From: an uncultured Bacteroidales bacterium
Lineage (GTDB): Bacteria > Bacteroidota > Bacteroidia > Bacteroidales > UBA932
Direction: 5' to 3'
NCBI GenBank assembly: GCA_934691625.1
Contig: CAKUTA010000008.1
Span: 27,237 to 91,236, forward strand
DNA: 64,000 nt
A program made the position numbers and the translations under genes. This document shows, piece by piece, positions 35,529-44,396 of this stretch; position 1 is the stretch's first letter, and each line of letters starts with the position of its first letter. The notes beneath the pieces were generated by a model that searched no databases, had not been told where the DNA came from, and worked only from the letters and a program-made list of their open reading frames with translations.

Positions 35529-36632
35529 TCAGCCAAGATATGCCTCCAGCATTGACCGGCATATAGAAGAGACTTCTCCAATGATTTCCTTGCAGCGGTA
35601 TTCCGGAATTTTTATGTCTTTACCGGCACTGACCATATCCACCACCGACGGATTGCCCTTTCCCATTACAGATGTCGCGTGCTCACCACGATACCCCTCA
35701 CGGCACATGGTCAGGTCATACGCCGGAGCCAGGTTCCATACGCCCCCGTCACAGATGAAGCTGAAATTTTTCGGATGGTCATCCTTATTTTCAGTCACGA
35801 CATTGAAAACCATCCTTCTGAACATTTGCTCCACCTGCGCCGGGTCTTGCGTCAAATATCCGGTCAGATGAAGCAGATTTCTATAATCCATCATCAGTTC
35901 ATTTAAGGAAAGCCCCAGAAGCGCCCCTGCCGTAGCAACATGAAGCCTATGTCCATTTCTCATATCAAACCTTCGTGATGCAAAATATTTTCCATCAATC
36001 AGCTTGAAATCAGGGACTTCTATCCCGCAGGCATTGGCAGTTTCATTATACCTGAACTCCATTTCACCAGAATCCGCGCGATCATATATATGCCTGAATT
36101 TCACAAGCCAGTCGCCATCAGCATCTTTCATCAGGCATTTAGGACGGCAGCCACCTGAATTGCCACTATTGAAATACAGCACGTCCTCATCCTTGTCAGA
36201 TTTCTCTGAAAGAACATCCAGTGCCATATTCTGCAAGTCGTCAAGTTCCGGCAAAGCCTTGTCTTCCCCGACAAAAGTCTCCGGAATATAAGTCAACGCC
36301 CCCATGCCGGACTCCCCCACGATACTCAGCAGCTGTACTGGTGTCAATGATGACGCCTCAACTCCCTGTTTGCGCAAAAGACGGCTCAGCAGATACCGTC
36401 CATATCCATCAGGAATACTGTCGTCAAATATGCCAAAATTACCCGAAAACGAGTCTGATTCCGCAATAAAGATATCAGGTTTCAGGGGAAGTTCCAGTGG
36501 CGAGATGGAGAATCCCTCAACAAGCCACCTGCGGTCATACTGAAACACACAACGTCTTCCATCCGGGGTCATGGCAAGCTCCCCGATGCTCTGCCCCGCC
36601 AAGCAGACGACCAGTTTATTTACAAGTTTCAC
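35529..36632 (-). CDS. hipA: HipA-family serine/threonine kinase toxin
   Basis: The 367-residue HipA-like kinase uses a GTG start inside the end of the upstream antitoxin gene. Motifs include FGIFDDSIPDGYGRYLL, GESGMGALTYIPE, the phosphate-binding loop SGGCRPK and the catalytic ENKDDHPKNFSF (Asp/Asn) with AYDLT (metal Asp). HipA toxins phosphorylate aminoacyl-tRNA synthetases and stop growth. It is shorter than E. coli HipA (440 residues) yet keeps the core N-subdomain, so it is a single-chain compact version. It interrupts two TonB/OB-fold modules, consistent with insertion as an accessory cassette. Confidence 0.88.
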   Translation of the reverse strand: MKLVNKLVVCLAGQSIGELAMTPDGRRCVFQYDRRWLVEGFSISPLELPLKPDIFIAESDSFSGNFGIFDDSIPDGYGRYLLSRLLRKQGVEASSLTPVQLLSIVGESGMGALTYIPETFVGEDKALPELDDLQNMALDVLSEKSDKDEDVLYFNSGNSGGCRPKCLMKDADGDWLVKFRHIYDRADSGEMEFRYNETANACGIEVPDFKLIDGKYFASRRFDMRNGHRLHVATAGALLGLSLNELMMDYRNLLHLTGYLTQDPAQVEQMFRRMVFNVVTENKDDHPKNFSFICDGGVWNLAPAYDLTMCREGYRGEHATSVMGKGNPSVVDMVSAGKDIKIPEYRCKEIIGEVSSICRSMLEAYLG

Positions 36633-36936
36633 GATGCCCCCTCCTTCTGTTCTTGTTGCTATTTATCGTATCAAGTTCCGCCATGGTGGAGAACTGCGGG
36701 ACAGACATAAGCTTCTTCATGTCTGACGAATATCCAAGAGCCTTCGCTATCGCCACGTAGGAGGTCAATGATATTTTACCGCTGCTTTCAAACTTCGCTA
36801 TGGTAGATACCGCCACGCCCGACCTGTCATATAAGGTCTTCCGTGTCCATCCCTTCTCCAGGCGACGGCGTTTCACATTTTCCGCCATCACCTTAAGGAT
36901 GTCCTCAATGGTTTCAAGATTGTATCCGTAATACAT
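36616..36936 (-). CDS. hipB: HipB-like helix-turn-helix antitoxin
   Basis: The 106-residue protein has an XRE-type helix-turn-helix (about 16-72: VKRRRLEKGWTRKTLYDRSG then VSTIAKFESSGK). It overlaps hipA by 17 bp and precedes it, the standard antitoxin-toxin order. It should neutralise HipA and repress the operon. A -7 box TATATTTG (complement of 36957-36964) lies just upstream, with short ATAC/GTAT inverted motifs around the start codon as possible operator half-sites. Confidence 0.85.
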   Translation of the reverse strand: MYYGYNLETIEDILKVMAENVKRRRLEKGWTRKTLYDRSGVAVSTIAKFESSGKISLTSYVAIAKALGYSSDMKKLMSVPQFSTMAELDTINSNKNRRRGHRETCK

Positions 36937-37104
36937 ACGATTGTATCATTTAGCCACAAATATAGCAATAATAAACACAATGTTAGCTTTTATTTTCAGA
37001 ACCACACACACTATAGGCCTTCATAGTAAGGCAATGTAAAATGCCCTCGTTATCAGGCGCAGCCCTGACGCTGCATAAGTCAGTTTTTGCTTAATACGTT
37101 AATT

Positions 37105-37174
37105 CACAATCATTTAATATTTTTCAAAATCGTCATATACGCATTTTGAAAAACGTTAATACATTTATATTCAA
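37105..37174. repeat. Dispersed nested-hairpin repeat, copy B
   Basis: TTTTTCAAAAT and ATTTTGAAAAA form a perfect 11-bp stem around a 12-nt loop ending CGC. The right flank TTAATACATTTATATTCAA aligns with copy A. Confidence 0.65.
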
Positions 37175-37249
37175 CTAATTAACAAAGAAACACCCATCAT
37201 CAGGTGCAAGCTGAAACGCACGGGTCTGTTCATTTTTAGCGCTATGGTC

Positions 37250-37282
37250 AAAAAAAACGGGCGTCCCGGAAGGGGCCGCCCG
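37250..37282 (-). terminator. Intrinsic terminator of the TonB receptor / OB-fold lipoprotein operon
   Basis: On the minus strand CGGGCG and CGCCCG (37258-37263 with 37277-37282) with an inner CCC/GGG stem are followed by eight T (complement of 37250-37257). Confidence 0.8.
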
Positions 37283-37303
37283 ATGATATGATGCAGAGGG
37301 AGA

Positions 37304-38935
37304 TTATTTGTTCTCAACCCATTTCTGTTCCCAGATATTCAGCTGCTGGTTGGTCTTGTAAACCGTAGGGATGCAGGTCACATTCACCTTGGAGTCCTTG
37401 GCAGCCTGGACATACATATAAATCTTGTTGCCGTCAAATTTACCGGAGCTCTGGAAATTGAACGGGAAAGTATTCGTGCCGTCTGTAACACTGCCGGCGC
37501 TAGTCACAGCAGAATATTTAACATCTACAGCTGTACCGACTGTGGCATCCGAAATCTTCACCAGACGGTTCAGATAGAAATCGAAGTTTCCTGCGAGCTG
37601 AGCCAGAGTCACCTCCGTAGGCTTCACCTCGCTGTTCTCCGGAGTAGTAACCTTCGCGAAGTTCACATTGAAGGCTGTAGCCTCTGGAAGATTGTTGTAA
37701 GCATAGCCCTTGCCCCATACACGGCCGTTCACGACCTGACCGACCTTGAGAGTGACATCGCCGCTGTAAACCAGGAGACCGCCTGTCTCATCCTCAATGA
37801 AGATATTGTTGCCATTCTTATAGGTCACCTTGGCATCTTTAAGAGTATAGTCGAAATTGACAGCATTCCTGCTGCTGGTTGCAGTCTTAAGAAGGTCATT
37901 GATAGCCTTTATGCCGCCTGTGGTAACCTCGGAGGTGCCGAGCTGGGTAATGCTGATCGGAAGTTCCGTAGAATCTTCGCCTTTCGTACTCTTAATAACG
38001 ACAGAGCCAGTCCTATGGCTTCCGGTAGTATTTGCAGTGGCATTGACAGTGAATGTGTAGTTTCCCTTGCCGTCCGCCGTATAGCCGTTGCCCTCGAATG
38101 TGAGCCAGTCAGACTTGGACTCGAATGAAAGCCCCTCACCTTTCTGCGCCACTGTCACAGTAAATGTTGCGGCTTCTTTTCCGAGGAACTTGTTAACATC
38201 GCTGCAAGTAAGAAGCGCCTTCTTCACTGAAATGAATGTGGCATCGACAATCTCGATTGTGGAACCGTAAGTGGTTCTCGCACCCTCGACTGTGACCTCA
38301 TCACCCACAGCGATATTGAAAGAGCCCCAGTTATATGTGCCGGAAGCATCCTTAGTGCCGTAGATGTACAGGCTGTTGCCTTCAGAGTCTGTCATATACC
38401 AGTTGCCGTAGGTGGTATTGGAGATGGTGGAGCAGCTGCCTTTCACACGATATGTCTTGCTGTCGGCGCCGTTAACTACATCCTTTACAGACACAGTCTC
38501 GACGTCCTTCTTTCCGGCAGTCTGTGCCACGATAATATTCTGGACCTTGTCACCAGCCTTGATCTGAAGAGCAGAAGACCTCGAGGCATCTGTCTTGTCC
38601 GCATGGAAAGTGACCTTGGTCGTGCCTGCCTCGCCACTGCGTGCAGAAGCCGAGAACCATGAGTTATCCTCAAGGTCAAGCTGCTTGGTAGGGACATAGT
38701 ACTTGACTACCCCCTTCTCGTCATCAAGCTTTTTCTCTTCGACATCGAAGTCTATGTCGAAAGTCCAGGCCTCGGACGCTGTTATCTCGACTGTCACGTC
38801 ACCGCCAGCTTCAGGAATAGTGATATAGGACTGGGAGACCTGTATATTGTCAAGCTGAAGGGCATCATTGTCAGAACATCCTGCCAGCATTGCCATGGCA
38901 GCGAATGCTGCCGGTATTATATATTTAAGTTTCAT
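37304..38935 (-). CDS. BACON/OB-fold (DUF5689-like) lipoprotein
   Basis: The start at 38935 (MKLKYIIPA) gives a lipoprotein signal ending LAGCS, rather than 38995. The 543-residue product alternates BACON-like and OB-fold modules: BACON (~30-145), OB (~150-245, YRVKGSCSTISNTTYGNWY), BACON-like (~250-345), OB (~350-460, FDYTLKDAKVTYKNGNNIF) and a C-terminal beta segment. It shares the OB pattern with the proteins at 26314 and 32910. It lies 17 bp after a TonB receptor and is the receptor's probable surface lipoprotein partner, ending with a strong terminator. Confidence 0.78.
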   Translation of the reverse strand: MKLKYIIPAAFAAMAMLAGCSDNDALQLDNIQVSQSYITIPEAGGDVTVEITASEAWTFDIDFDVEEKKLDDEKGVVKYYVPTKQLDLEDNSWFSASARSGEAGTTKVTFHADKTDASRSSALQIKAGDKVQNIIVAQTAGKKDVETVSVKDVVNGADSKTYRVKGSCSTISNTTYGNWYMTDSEGNSLYIYGTKDASGTYNWGSFNIAVGDEVTVEGARTTYGSTIEIVDATFISVKKALLTCSDVNKFLGKEAATFTVTVAQKGEGLSFESKSDWLTFEGNGYTADGKGNYTFTVNATANTTGSHRTGSVVIKSTKGEDSTELPISITQLGTSEVTTGGIKAINDLLKTATSSRNAVNFDYTLKDAKVTYKNGNNIFIEDETGGLLVYSGDVTLKVGQVVNGRVWGKGYAYNNLPEATAFNVNFAKVTTPENSEVKPTEVTLAQLAGNFDFYLNRLVKISDATVGTAVDVKYSAVTSAGSVTDGTNTFPFNFQSSGKFDGNKIYMYVQAAKDSKVNVTCIPTVYKTNQQLNIWEQKWVENK

Positions 38936-38952
38936 ATAAGTTCCCGAATGAA

Positions 38953-41900
38953 TTAGTTGAACATATATTTGATACCGATGGAAGCATACCAGCACTGACC
39001 GATAGCATGGTTCGGAGTGAAAGTCTTCGTAGAACCATTGATGGCCTTATTAGTGGAGAATGTCGGATATCCTTCCGCATCAGCACCCTCATACTTGAGA
39101 ATTCTTGCCTCTGTTCCGATAGCCGGATTCAGGATCTTCATTACGCCCCAGCTGGAGTTGAAGATGTTCATAAGGTTCTTGATATCGAAACCGAGCTGAA
39201 GAATATTGGTTGTCTTGCCGGCCTTTACCTTGAAGTCGTGCTTGTAGCTGAAGTCAACTCTGTGAACCCATGGAGAATATACGCTGTATGCTTCCGCATA
39301 CTCGCCCTGATGCTTCTTGAGATATTTGTCCTTGTGGACGAATGCCATGAACCTGTCCTTATCGTTGTCAGAAACGAAGCGGAAGTCACCGTTCTCGACC
39401 TGCTTGTCAGTAGGGATATAGATGGCGTCATAAGCATATCCGTCACCGTTCATATCATTTGTGAGCATGTAAGAGTAGTTGCTTGAACCGCGCCATGTCT
39501 CATAGATGAGGCTGAAGTGGTTGCCGCAATGATCGTTATGGGTGACAGCTGCCACGAAACGGTCAGGGATGACATTGATGGAGTTGTGCAGCTTGATATA
39601 GTTAGGTCCTTCATAAGTAGGGACATAGGTGAAAGCGGACTCTGCGGCCGAACCTGGCATGCTGGTGATTTCCTTGGAAGCGGTATGAGTGTAGGCTGCC
39701 ATGATATCCAGTTCCGGGATAGGTGACATATTGATGCTTGCACTTGCAGAGTAGCCGTATCCCTTATGTGTGTTCTCAAGGACAAACGCCTTGGTGCCTG
39801 TACGGAAGGTCTCAGGATAGATAGGGCGGTTGTCCACGCCATTGAACTTGGCAAATCCGCCGGCATCCATCATGCTCCAGTCTGAAATCATGACACCATT
39901 GACGGTCTTGTTGTAGATTCCCTCGACAGAAGCCGTGAACGGGAATGATGTAGGGAACTGGTAGTCAACTGCGAGAGAAGTCTTCCAGACCTGCGGCATC
40001 TTGAACTTATGGTCAACAGCGCATATAGAAGATGGAACTGTTCCGTCCTCAGGCTTGTAGTCTGCAGGGTAGCCGAGAGAGATGAGCTTCTTGTAAAGGG
40101 CATCAGTCGTAGCCTTTCCGCTGGCATCAGTAACCAGTCCGCCTGCGAACTCTGACATCGAGAAGCCTTTCTTCGCCGCATTGGATGCATTGATCTGCGC
40201 CTGATACTGAACAGAACCGCTGTTGGTAGGCATGTTGGTAAAGAACACAAGAGGCAGACGACCGGAGAAGAGACCGGTACCGCCACGGACTTTCAGGCTC
40301 TTGTCGCCAAGAACATCCCAGCTGAAACCGACTCTAGGGGAGACAGCGACCTGAGCACCAGGCCATTTGCCGGTATCAATGTGTGTTTCCTTGAAGTCCT
40401 TTGCTTTCGGGTAATAGCTGAGAGCCTTTATCGCATTGTTCGTGACGACATCCTCATTGTTGAAGAACAAGCCGTCAAGACGGATACCGTAGGTGAGCTT
40501 GAAGTTTTCAAGTGCAGACCACTCGTCCTGGGCATAGATACTTGCCTGATGGAAACGCACACGGGCAGCAGGGTTCTTCTCGCCATTATATCCGTATGTG
40601 AGGTTCACAATCTCAGGAGCCGCACCGTTAATGAAGTCATCGAGAGTCTTGTATCGGTAATAGCCGGTACCATTTCTCATATATGCGTTGTCAGCCATCT
40701 GGTATTCATAGCGGAGACCTCCTGTAACCTTGTGGTTTCCAAGATACCATGTAAGGTCATCGCGCACATTAGCGATAGTGTTGTGCACCGCATTGTTCCA
40801 GGTGAAGAGCTCATATCCGAGAGCCATGTAGTTCTGTCCTGCGCCGTCAAGTATGTCGATGAACGGGAACTCGCCCGAGTCTGTACTGCGGACATCATCC
40901 AGCTTGGAGAATGTCGCAAGGAATTGGTTTGAGAGATTGTCGCTTATGCGGCTGTTCAGATCGACAGACACAGAGTGAACGAGGTTGTCGATTGCATACA
41001 TGGAGTTTGCAAAAGACATGGAATACTGCGATGTACGTGAGCCTGAAGCACGGGTACCGCCATCCATTGATGTAGCGTTAGGTGCATTCCAGCCTCTGTT
41101 CAATGTATAGTTGTAGCGTACAGCAAGATGATTCTTCTCATTGATGTTCCAGTCGATGCGGGCCAGAATCTTCTGATTGCTCTCGTCTGCAGGGAAGCTG
41201 GTATATGAGCCTGTATCATATCCGTATTTCTCTTTCACGAAATCAGATACCCTCTGCAGATCAGAGAGTTTTGTACGTGAGATATAGTTGTTCGCATCAG
41301 CGGTACCGTCCTCGGAGCCTCTCCACCTGTTGGCAATGGTAGGGGTCTTCACATACTCATAGTTGACGAAGAAGAACAGCTTGTTCTTTATAATCGGGCC
41401 ACCAAGAGTGAAGCCGTAGGTAGTGGTACGGTCCTTGGCACGTGCGCCTGTGATTTCAGTTCCATCAACAGCATCACCGCGGAGGTTCTCATTCTTATGA
41501 TAGATATAAGCAGTCCCCTTGAAAGTGTTGGTACCCGACTTGGTGATGGCATTCACACCACCGCCGATGAAGTTGGTCTGACGGACATCGAACGGGGAAA
41601 TAACCACCTGAAGCTCGTCGATAGCATCAATGGAGATAGGGCTGCCGCCGCCAGGAAGCTTTGAGCTAAGACCGAAGTTGTTGTTGAAGTTGGCGCCATC
41701 GACAGTGAAGTTCGCTGTACGGCCGTCTGCACCGCCGAATGACATGCCGTTTCCGCCATAAGGAGAAAGCCTGGTCACCTCAGTAATGCTTCTGGAGACT
41801 GTCGGGAGTGACGAAATCTGAGAATTGTCAATGTTGGTAGCCGCACCTGTACGTTCATTGCTGAACTTGGATTTGGCGCTGCCTATGACCACCACCTGCT

Positions 41901-42252
41901 CGAGGAACTCTGTAGATTCCTTAAGGGTCGCGTTAAGATTGTAAGTCTCGGCAAGCTGGAGAGTCACATCCTTGAAGACAAGAGTATTGTAACCTACGGA
42001 TGAGACCTCCACCTTATAAGGGCCTCCGGCACGCATACCATTGATGGTATATTGTCCGTTCTGGTTAACAATAGCTCCGTAAACAGTACCGGAAGGCTCG
42101 TGAGTAGCTACCACAGCAGCTCCTACCACCGGTTCTCCTTTTTCATCAGCGACACGTCCATTCATAGAGGATGTTGTCACCTGAGCATAGGCTAGCGTAC
42201 CTGCCAACATAGATATGCCGGCAAGCAACAGATGCTTTAATGAATAATTCAT
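38953..42252 (-). CDS. TonB-dependent receptor, Oar-like
   Basis: The start at 42252 (MNYSLKHLL) yields 1099 residues with a signal peptide cleaved near AYAQ; an in-frame start at 42285 is less likely. Domains are a CarboxypepD_reg-like sandwich (~28-115), a plug (~120-260, with TANFTVDGANFNN and AIDELQVVISPFDVRQTNF) and a large barrel ending KYMFN. The plug sequence resembles Oar-type receptors rather than SusC. It heads a two-gene operon with an OB-fold lipoprotein. Substrate is unknown; the neighbourhood suggests polymer breakdown products. Confidence 0.9.
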   Translation of the reverse strand: MNYSLKHLLLAGISMLAGTLAYAQVTTSSMNGRVADEKGEPVVGAAVVATHEPSGTVYGAIVNQNGQYTINGMRAGGPYKVEVSSVGYNTLVFKDVTLQLAETYNLNATLKESTEFLEQVVVIGSAKSKFSNERTGAATNIDNSQISSLPTVSRSITEVTRLSPYGGNGMSFGGADGRTANFTVDGANFNNNFGLSSKLPGGGSPISIDAIDELQVVISPFDVRQTNFIGGGVNAITKSGTNTFKGTAYIYHKNENLRGDAVDGTEITGARAKDRTTTYGFTLGGPIIKNKLFFFVNYEYVKTPTIANRWRGSEDGTADANNYISRTKLSDLQRVSDFVKEKYGYDTGSYTSFPADESNQKILARIDWNINEKNHLAVRYNYTLNRGWNAPNATSMDGGTRASGSRTSQYSMSFANSMYAIDNLVHSVSVDLNSRISDNLSNQFLATFSKLDDVRSTDSGEFPFIDILDGAGQNYMALGYELFTWNNAVHNTIANVRDDLTWYLGNHKVTGGLRYEYQMADNAYMRNGTGYYRYKTLDDFINGAAPEIVNLTYGYNGEKNPAARVRFHQASIYAQDEWSALENFKLTYGIRLDGLFFNNEDVVTNNAIKALSYYPKAKDFKETHIDTGKWPGAQVAVSPRVGFSWDVLGDKSLKVRGGTGLFSGRLPLVFFTNMPTNSGSVQYQAQINASNAAKKGFSMSEFAGGLVTDASGKATTDALYKKLISLGYPADYKPEDGTVPSSICAVDHKFKMPQVWKTSLAVDYQFPTSFPFTASVEGIYNKTVNGVMISDWSMMDAGGFAKFNGVDNRPIYPETFRTGTKAFVLENTHKGYGYSASASINMSPIPELDIMAAYTHTASKEITSMPGSAAESAFTYVPTYEGPNYIKLHNSINVIPDRFVAAVTHNDHCGNHFSLIYETWRGSSNYSYMLTNDMNGDGYAYDAIYIPTDKQVENGDFRFVSDNDKDRFMAFVHKDKYLKKHQGEYAEAYSVYSPWVHRVDFSYKHDFKVKAGKTTNILQLGFDIKNLMNIFNSSWGVMKILNPAIGTEARILKYEGADAEGYPTFSTNKAINGSTKTFTPNHAIGQCWYASIGIKYMFN

Positions 42253-42460
42253 AGAGGTAATGTTGTTATTATATTTTGTCGGCAAATTTAGATTAATACT
42301 TACAAATATAAAAGACTAAAACCATTAAAGTTCAATTGTTTTTGTTTCATCGGCATTAATTTTTCAATGTTTACGCGCATAAAAATGCAGGCTGACGGCA
42401 GCCGTACCGATTTAACCCGCCGGTCCTCCGGAAAAGGCATGATATAATTACGAAAATTTA
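42253..42460. other. TonB-receptor promoter region
   Basis: Two exact TAnnTTTG boxes occur on the minus strand, TATATTTG (complement of 42303-42310) and TAAATTTG (complement of 42283-42290); either could drive the receptor. The remaining sequence up to the metK promoter shows no ORF or repeat. Confidence 0.5.
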
Positions 42461-42492
42461 TTTTGCCGATATGAATTAACATTGTACCTTTG
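42461..42492 (+). promoter_or_regulatory. Promoter of the metK leader
   Basis: TTTTG (42461-42465) and TACCTTTG (42485-42492, exact TAnnTTTG) are separated by 19 bp, the expected spacing. Transcription would start near 42499, immediately before the riboswitch-like sequence. Confidence 0.75.
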
Positions 42493-42499
42493 CAGAACT

Positions 42500-42549
42500 G
42501 ATGTGGAAAGATTTGCCTGCTTGCAACCACGTTAAAAAATGCTAAAATG
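42500..42549 (+). ncRNA. SAM-II-like riboswitch aptamer in the metK leader
   Basis: The first ~50 nt of the predicted transcript can form stem P1 GTGG (42503-42506) with CCAC (42527-42530), enclosing GATTTGCCTGCTTGCAA, followed by GTTAAAAAATGCTAAAATG. The order GATTT...TTGCAA, P1 3' strand, then A/T-rich spacer and GCTAAAA is that of the SAM-II (metA/SAM_alpha) pseudoknot class as I recall it. Position exactly at the transcript start and the downstream SAM synthetase gene support a SAM sensor. SAM-II normally blocks ribosome access, and here the first start codon it would cover is that of the leader ORF at 42547. Confidence 0.72.
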
Positions 42550-42627
42550 TTGACATCCGGCGACCGCATCTGCGGAAAGCCACTTTTCATATCAATGTTT
42601 TGTGTTTTTGTTACGTCTCCACATTAG
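42547..42627 (+). CDS. Putative 26-codon leader ORF in the metK leader
   Basis: The ATG is the last three bases of the SAM-II-like element (GCTAAAATG) and the TAG stop (42625-42627) falls at the tip of the terminator hairpin that follows. The encoded peptide begins MLTSGDRICGKPLF; its composition is unremarkable and the peptide itself is probably not functional. Its value is positional: a ribosome finishing this ORF would cover the terminator. Translation is unproven and the arrangement could be coincidental. Confidence 0.45.
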   Translation: MLTSGDRICGKPLFISMFCVFVTSPH

Positions 42628-42641
42628 TGGGACGTTTTTTT
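42613..42641 (+). terminator. Intrinsic terminator/attenuator in the metK leader
   Basis: ACGTCTCCAC (42613-42622) pairs with GTGGGACGT (42627-42635) with one bulged T and a four-base loop, followed by seven T (42635-42641). It lies between the SAM-II-like element and metK, so it can prematurely end the transcript. Confidence 0.8.
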
Positions 42642-42649
42642 GTAACATG

Positions 42650-42887
42650 AAAAAACAAAGTTGCCTCAGATTAAGAGAATATTTTCGAGGATAGATTTGT
42701 TTTCGAAGAAAGAGTGTGCCGGTGGCACATGACTGATGAGAAAAGAAATATAGGCCGAAAAGATTCCTGATGATGCAGGTTATTTTTTGAATGTTACTTT
42801 ATGCTCCTACGGCAGTCAGGAGACAGAACAGTATATTGACGCAGATGCCTGGCAGTCTGCGCGGAATAGATTAATAAAATATTGGAT
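42650..42887 (+). other. Distal metK leader
   Basis: This stretch holds TGTGCC-ggt-GGCACA (42715-42729) and CGCAGA/TCTGCG hairpins, and a possible second -7 box TAGATTTG (42692-42699) that could give basal metK transcription from beyond the attenuator. Only very short ORFs (15 codons or fewer) occur. Confidence 0.4.
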
Positions 42888-44207
42888 ATGAACTATTTAT
42901 TCACATCAGAGTCGGTATCCGAGGGACACCCGGATAAAGTCGCCGACCAGATTTCAGATGCCATTCTGGATGAATTCCTCAGACAGGACAAGGAGTCCAA
43001 GGTAGCGTGCGAGACATTCTGCAGCACAGGTCTCGTTGTTGTCGGAGGAGAGGTGCGTACAGAAAATGCATACGTGGATATCCAGTCCACCGTGCGCAAG
43101 GTGATAAACCGCATCGGATACAACAAGGCAGACTACATGTTCGACGGCAACTCCTGCGGAGTGCTTTCAGCGATCCATGAGCAGAGTGCCGATATCAACA
43201 GAGGCGTGGTGCGCACCGATCCTGAGGAACAGGGAGCCGGAGACCAGGGCATGATGTTCGGCTATGCATGCCTCGACACCGAGGAATACATGCCGCTTCC
43301 GCTTGCTCTTTCACATCTGACATTGCAGGTGCTCGCAGACATCAGGAAAAACAGCATTGACCTTATGCCTTACCTCCGTCCGGATGCCAAGTCCCAGTTC
43401 ACAATCGAGTACGACGAGAAGAATCACCCTGTACGTGTCCACACCATAGTAGTCTCCACCCAGCATGATGAGTTCGTCGCTCCGGAGCTCGGAAAGATGG
43501 AGTACAATGAGGCTGTACGTCAGTTCGGCCAGGAGAGAGTGGACCAGGCAATGCATGACAAAATAGAACAGGACGTAAGGGAAATCCTTCTGCCTAAAGT
43601 AGTTGCGGAACTTCCTGCAAAGACTGCTGCGCTGTTCGATGACAAGTTCATCCTCCACGTGAACCCGACAGGGAAGTTCGTCATCGGAGGTCCTCATGGA
43701 GATACCGGTCTTACCGGACGTAAGATTATTGTGGATACATACGGCGGACGTGGAGCTCACGGCGGCGGAGCATTCTCCGGAAAGGACCCTTCAAAGGTGG
43801 ACCGTTCAGCGGCTTATGCAGCAAGGTACATAGCCAAGAACCTGGTGGCTGCCGGTGTGGCAGACGAAGTCCTGGTACAGCTGGCTTATGCAATCGGTGT
43901 GGCAAAGCCTGTAAGCATCTTTGTAAACACCTATGGCACAGCAGCCAACGGACTGGATGATGCGGCAATCGCAGAAAAGGTCGGTGAAATCTTCGATCTG
44001 CGCCCGGCCAAGATTATCGAGAAGTTCCAGCTCAAGAACCCTATCTATGAGCCGACTGCAAGCTACGGTCATGTCGGCCGCAAGCCGTACACAAAGGCTG
44101 TCAAGGTAATCCGCGACGGAAAAGAGACCGAGAAGGTTCTCCAGTTCTTCGGCTGGGAGCTTCTTGACTCCGTGGATAAGGTCAAGGCCGCATTCCACCT
44201 GGCATAA
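42888..44207 (+). CDS. metK: S-adenosylmethionine synthetase
   Basis: The enzyme makes SAM from methionine and ATP. The start at 42888 (MNYLFTSES) is taken over an in-frame TTG two codons upstream. Conserved motifs are [18 protein letters not shown] (from residue 11), [19 protein letters not shown] [29 protein letters not shown] and [19 protein letters not shown]. The 439-residue length is normal to slightly long for the phylum. The gene is preceded by ~390 nt of leader containing a SAM-II-like aptamer and a terminator, so feedback by its own product is likely. Confidence 0.97.
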   Translation: MNYLFTSESVSEGHPDKVADQISDAILDEFLRQDKESKVACETFCSTGLVVVGGEVRTENAYVDIQSTVRKVINRIGYNKADYMFDGNSCGVLSAIHEQSADINRGVVRTDPEEQGAGDQGMMFGYACLDTEEYMPLPLALSHLTLQVLADIRKNSIDLMPYLRPDAKSQFTIEYDEKNHPVRVHTIVVSTQHDEFVAPELGKMEYNEAVRQFGQERVDQAMHDKIEQDVREILLPKVVAELPAKTAALFDDKFILHVNPTGKFVIGGPHGDTGLTGRKIIVDTYGGRGAHGGGAFSGKDPSKVDRSAAYAARYIAKNLVAAGVADEVLVQLAYAIGVAKPVSIFVNTYGTAANGLDDAAIAEKVGEIFDLRPAKIIEKFQLKNPIYEPTASYGHVGRKPYTKAVKVIRDGKETEKVLQFFGWELLDSVDKVKAAFHLA

Positions 44208-44293
44208 AAGTTCGCCTGCTGTCCAGCCACATTCTCATGAGCCATGGAACGCCATGCGGCCGTGGAGTGTAAAACACTGTAAATTAGCGCAAT

Positions 44294-44336
44294 AACTAAA
44301 ATACTACTCCATGTATGATGGAGTAGTATTTTAGTT
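44294..44336. terminator. Bidirectional terminator between metK and smpB
   Basis: AACTAAAATACTACTCCAT (44294-44312) and its exact reverse complement (44318-44336) form a perfect 19-bp stem with a 5-nt loop between two convergent genes. Confidence 0.85.
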
Positions 44337-44396
44337 AAATAGCCATATATCAGATATTTACATTCCACAGCCAATCTAGCGCCACAGGGCGATAGG

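Larger units (their letters stand above)
36937..37303. other. Non-coding stretch between hipB and the OB-fold lipoprotein
   Basis: This 367-bp gap holds the hipB promoter (-7 box 36957-36964), a copy of the dispersed nested-hairpin repeat (~37105-37174) and the terminator of the next gene (37250-37282). No credible ORF was found. Confidence 0.7.
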
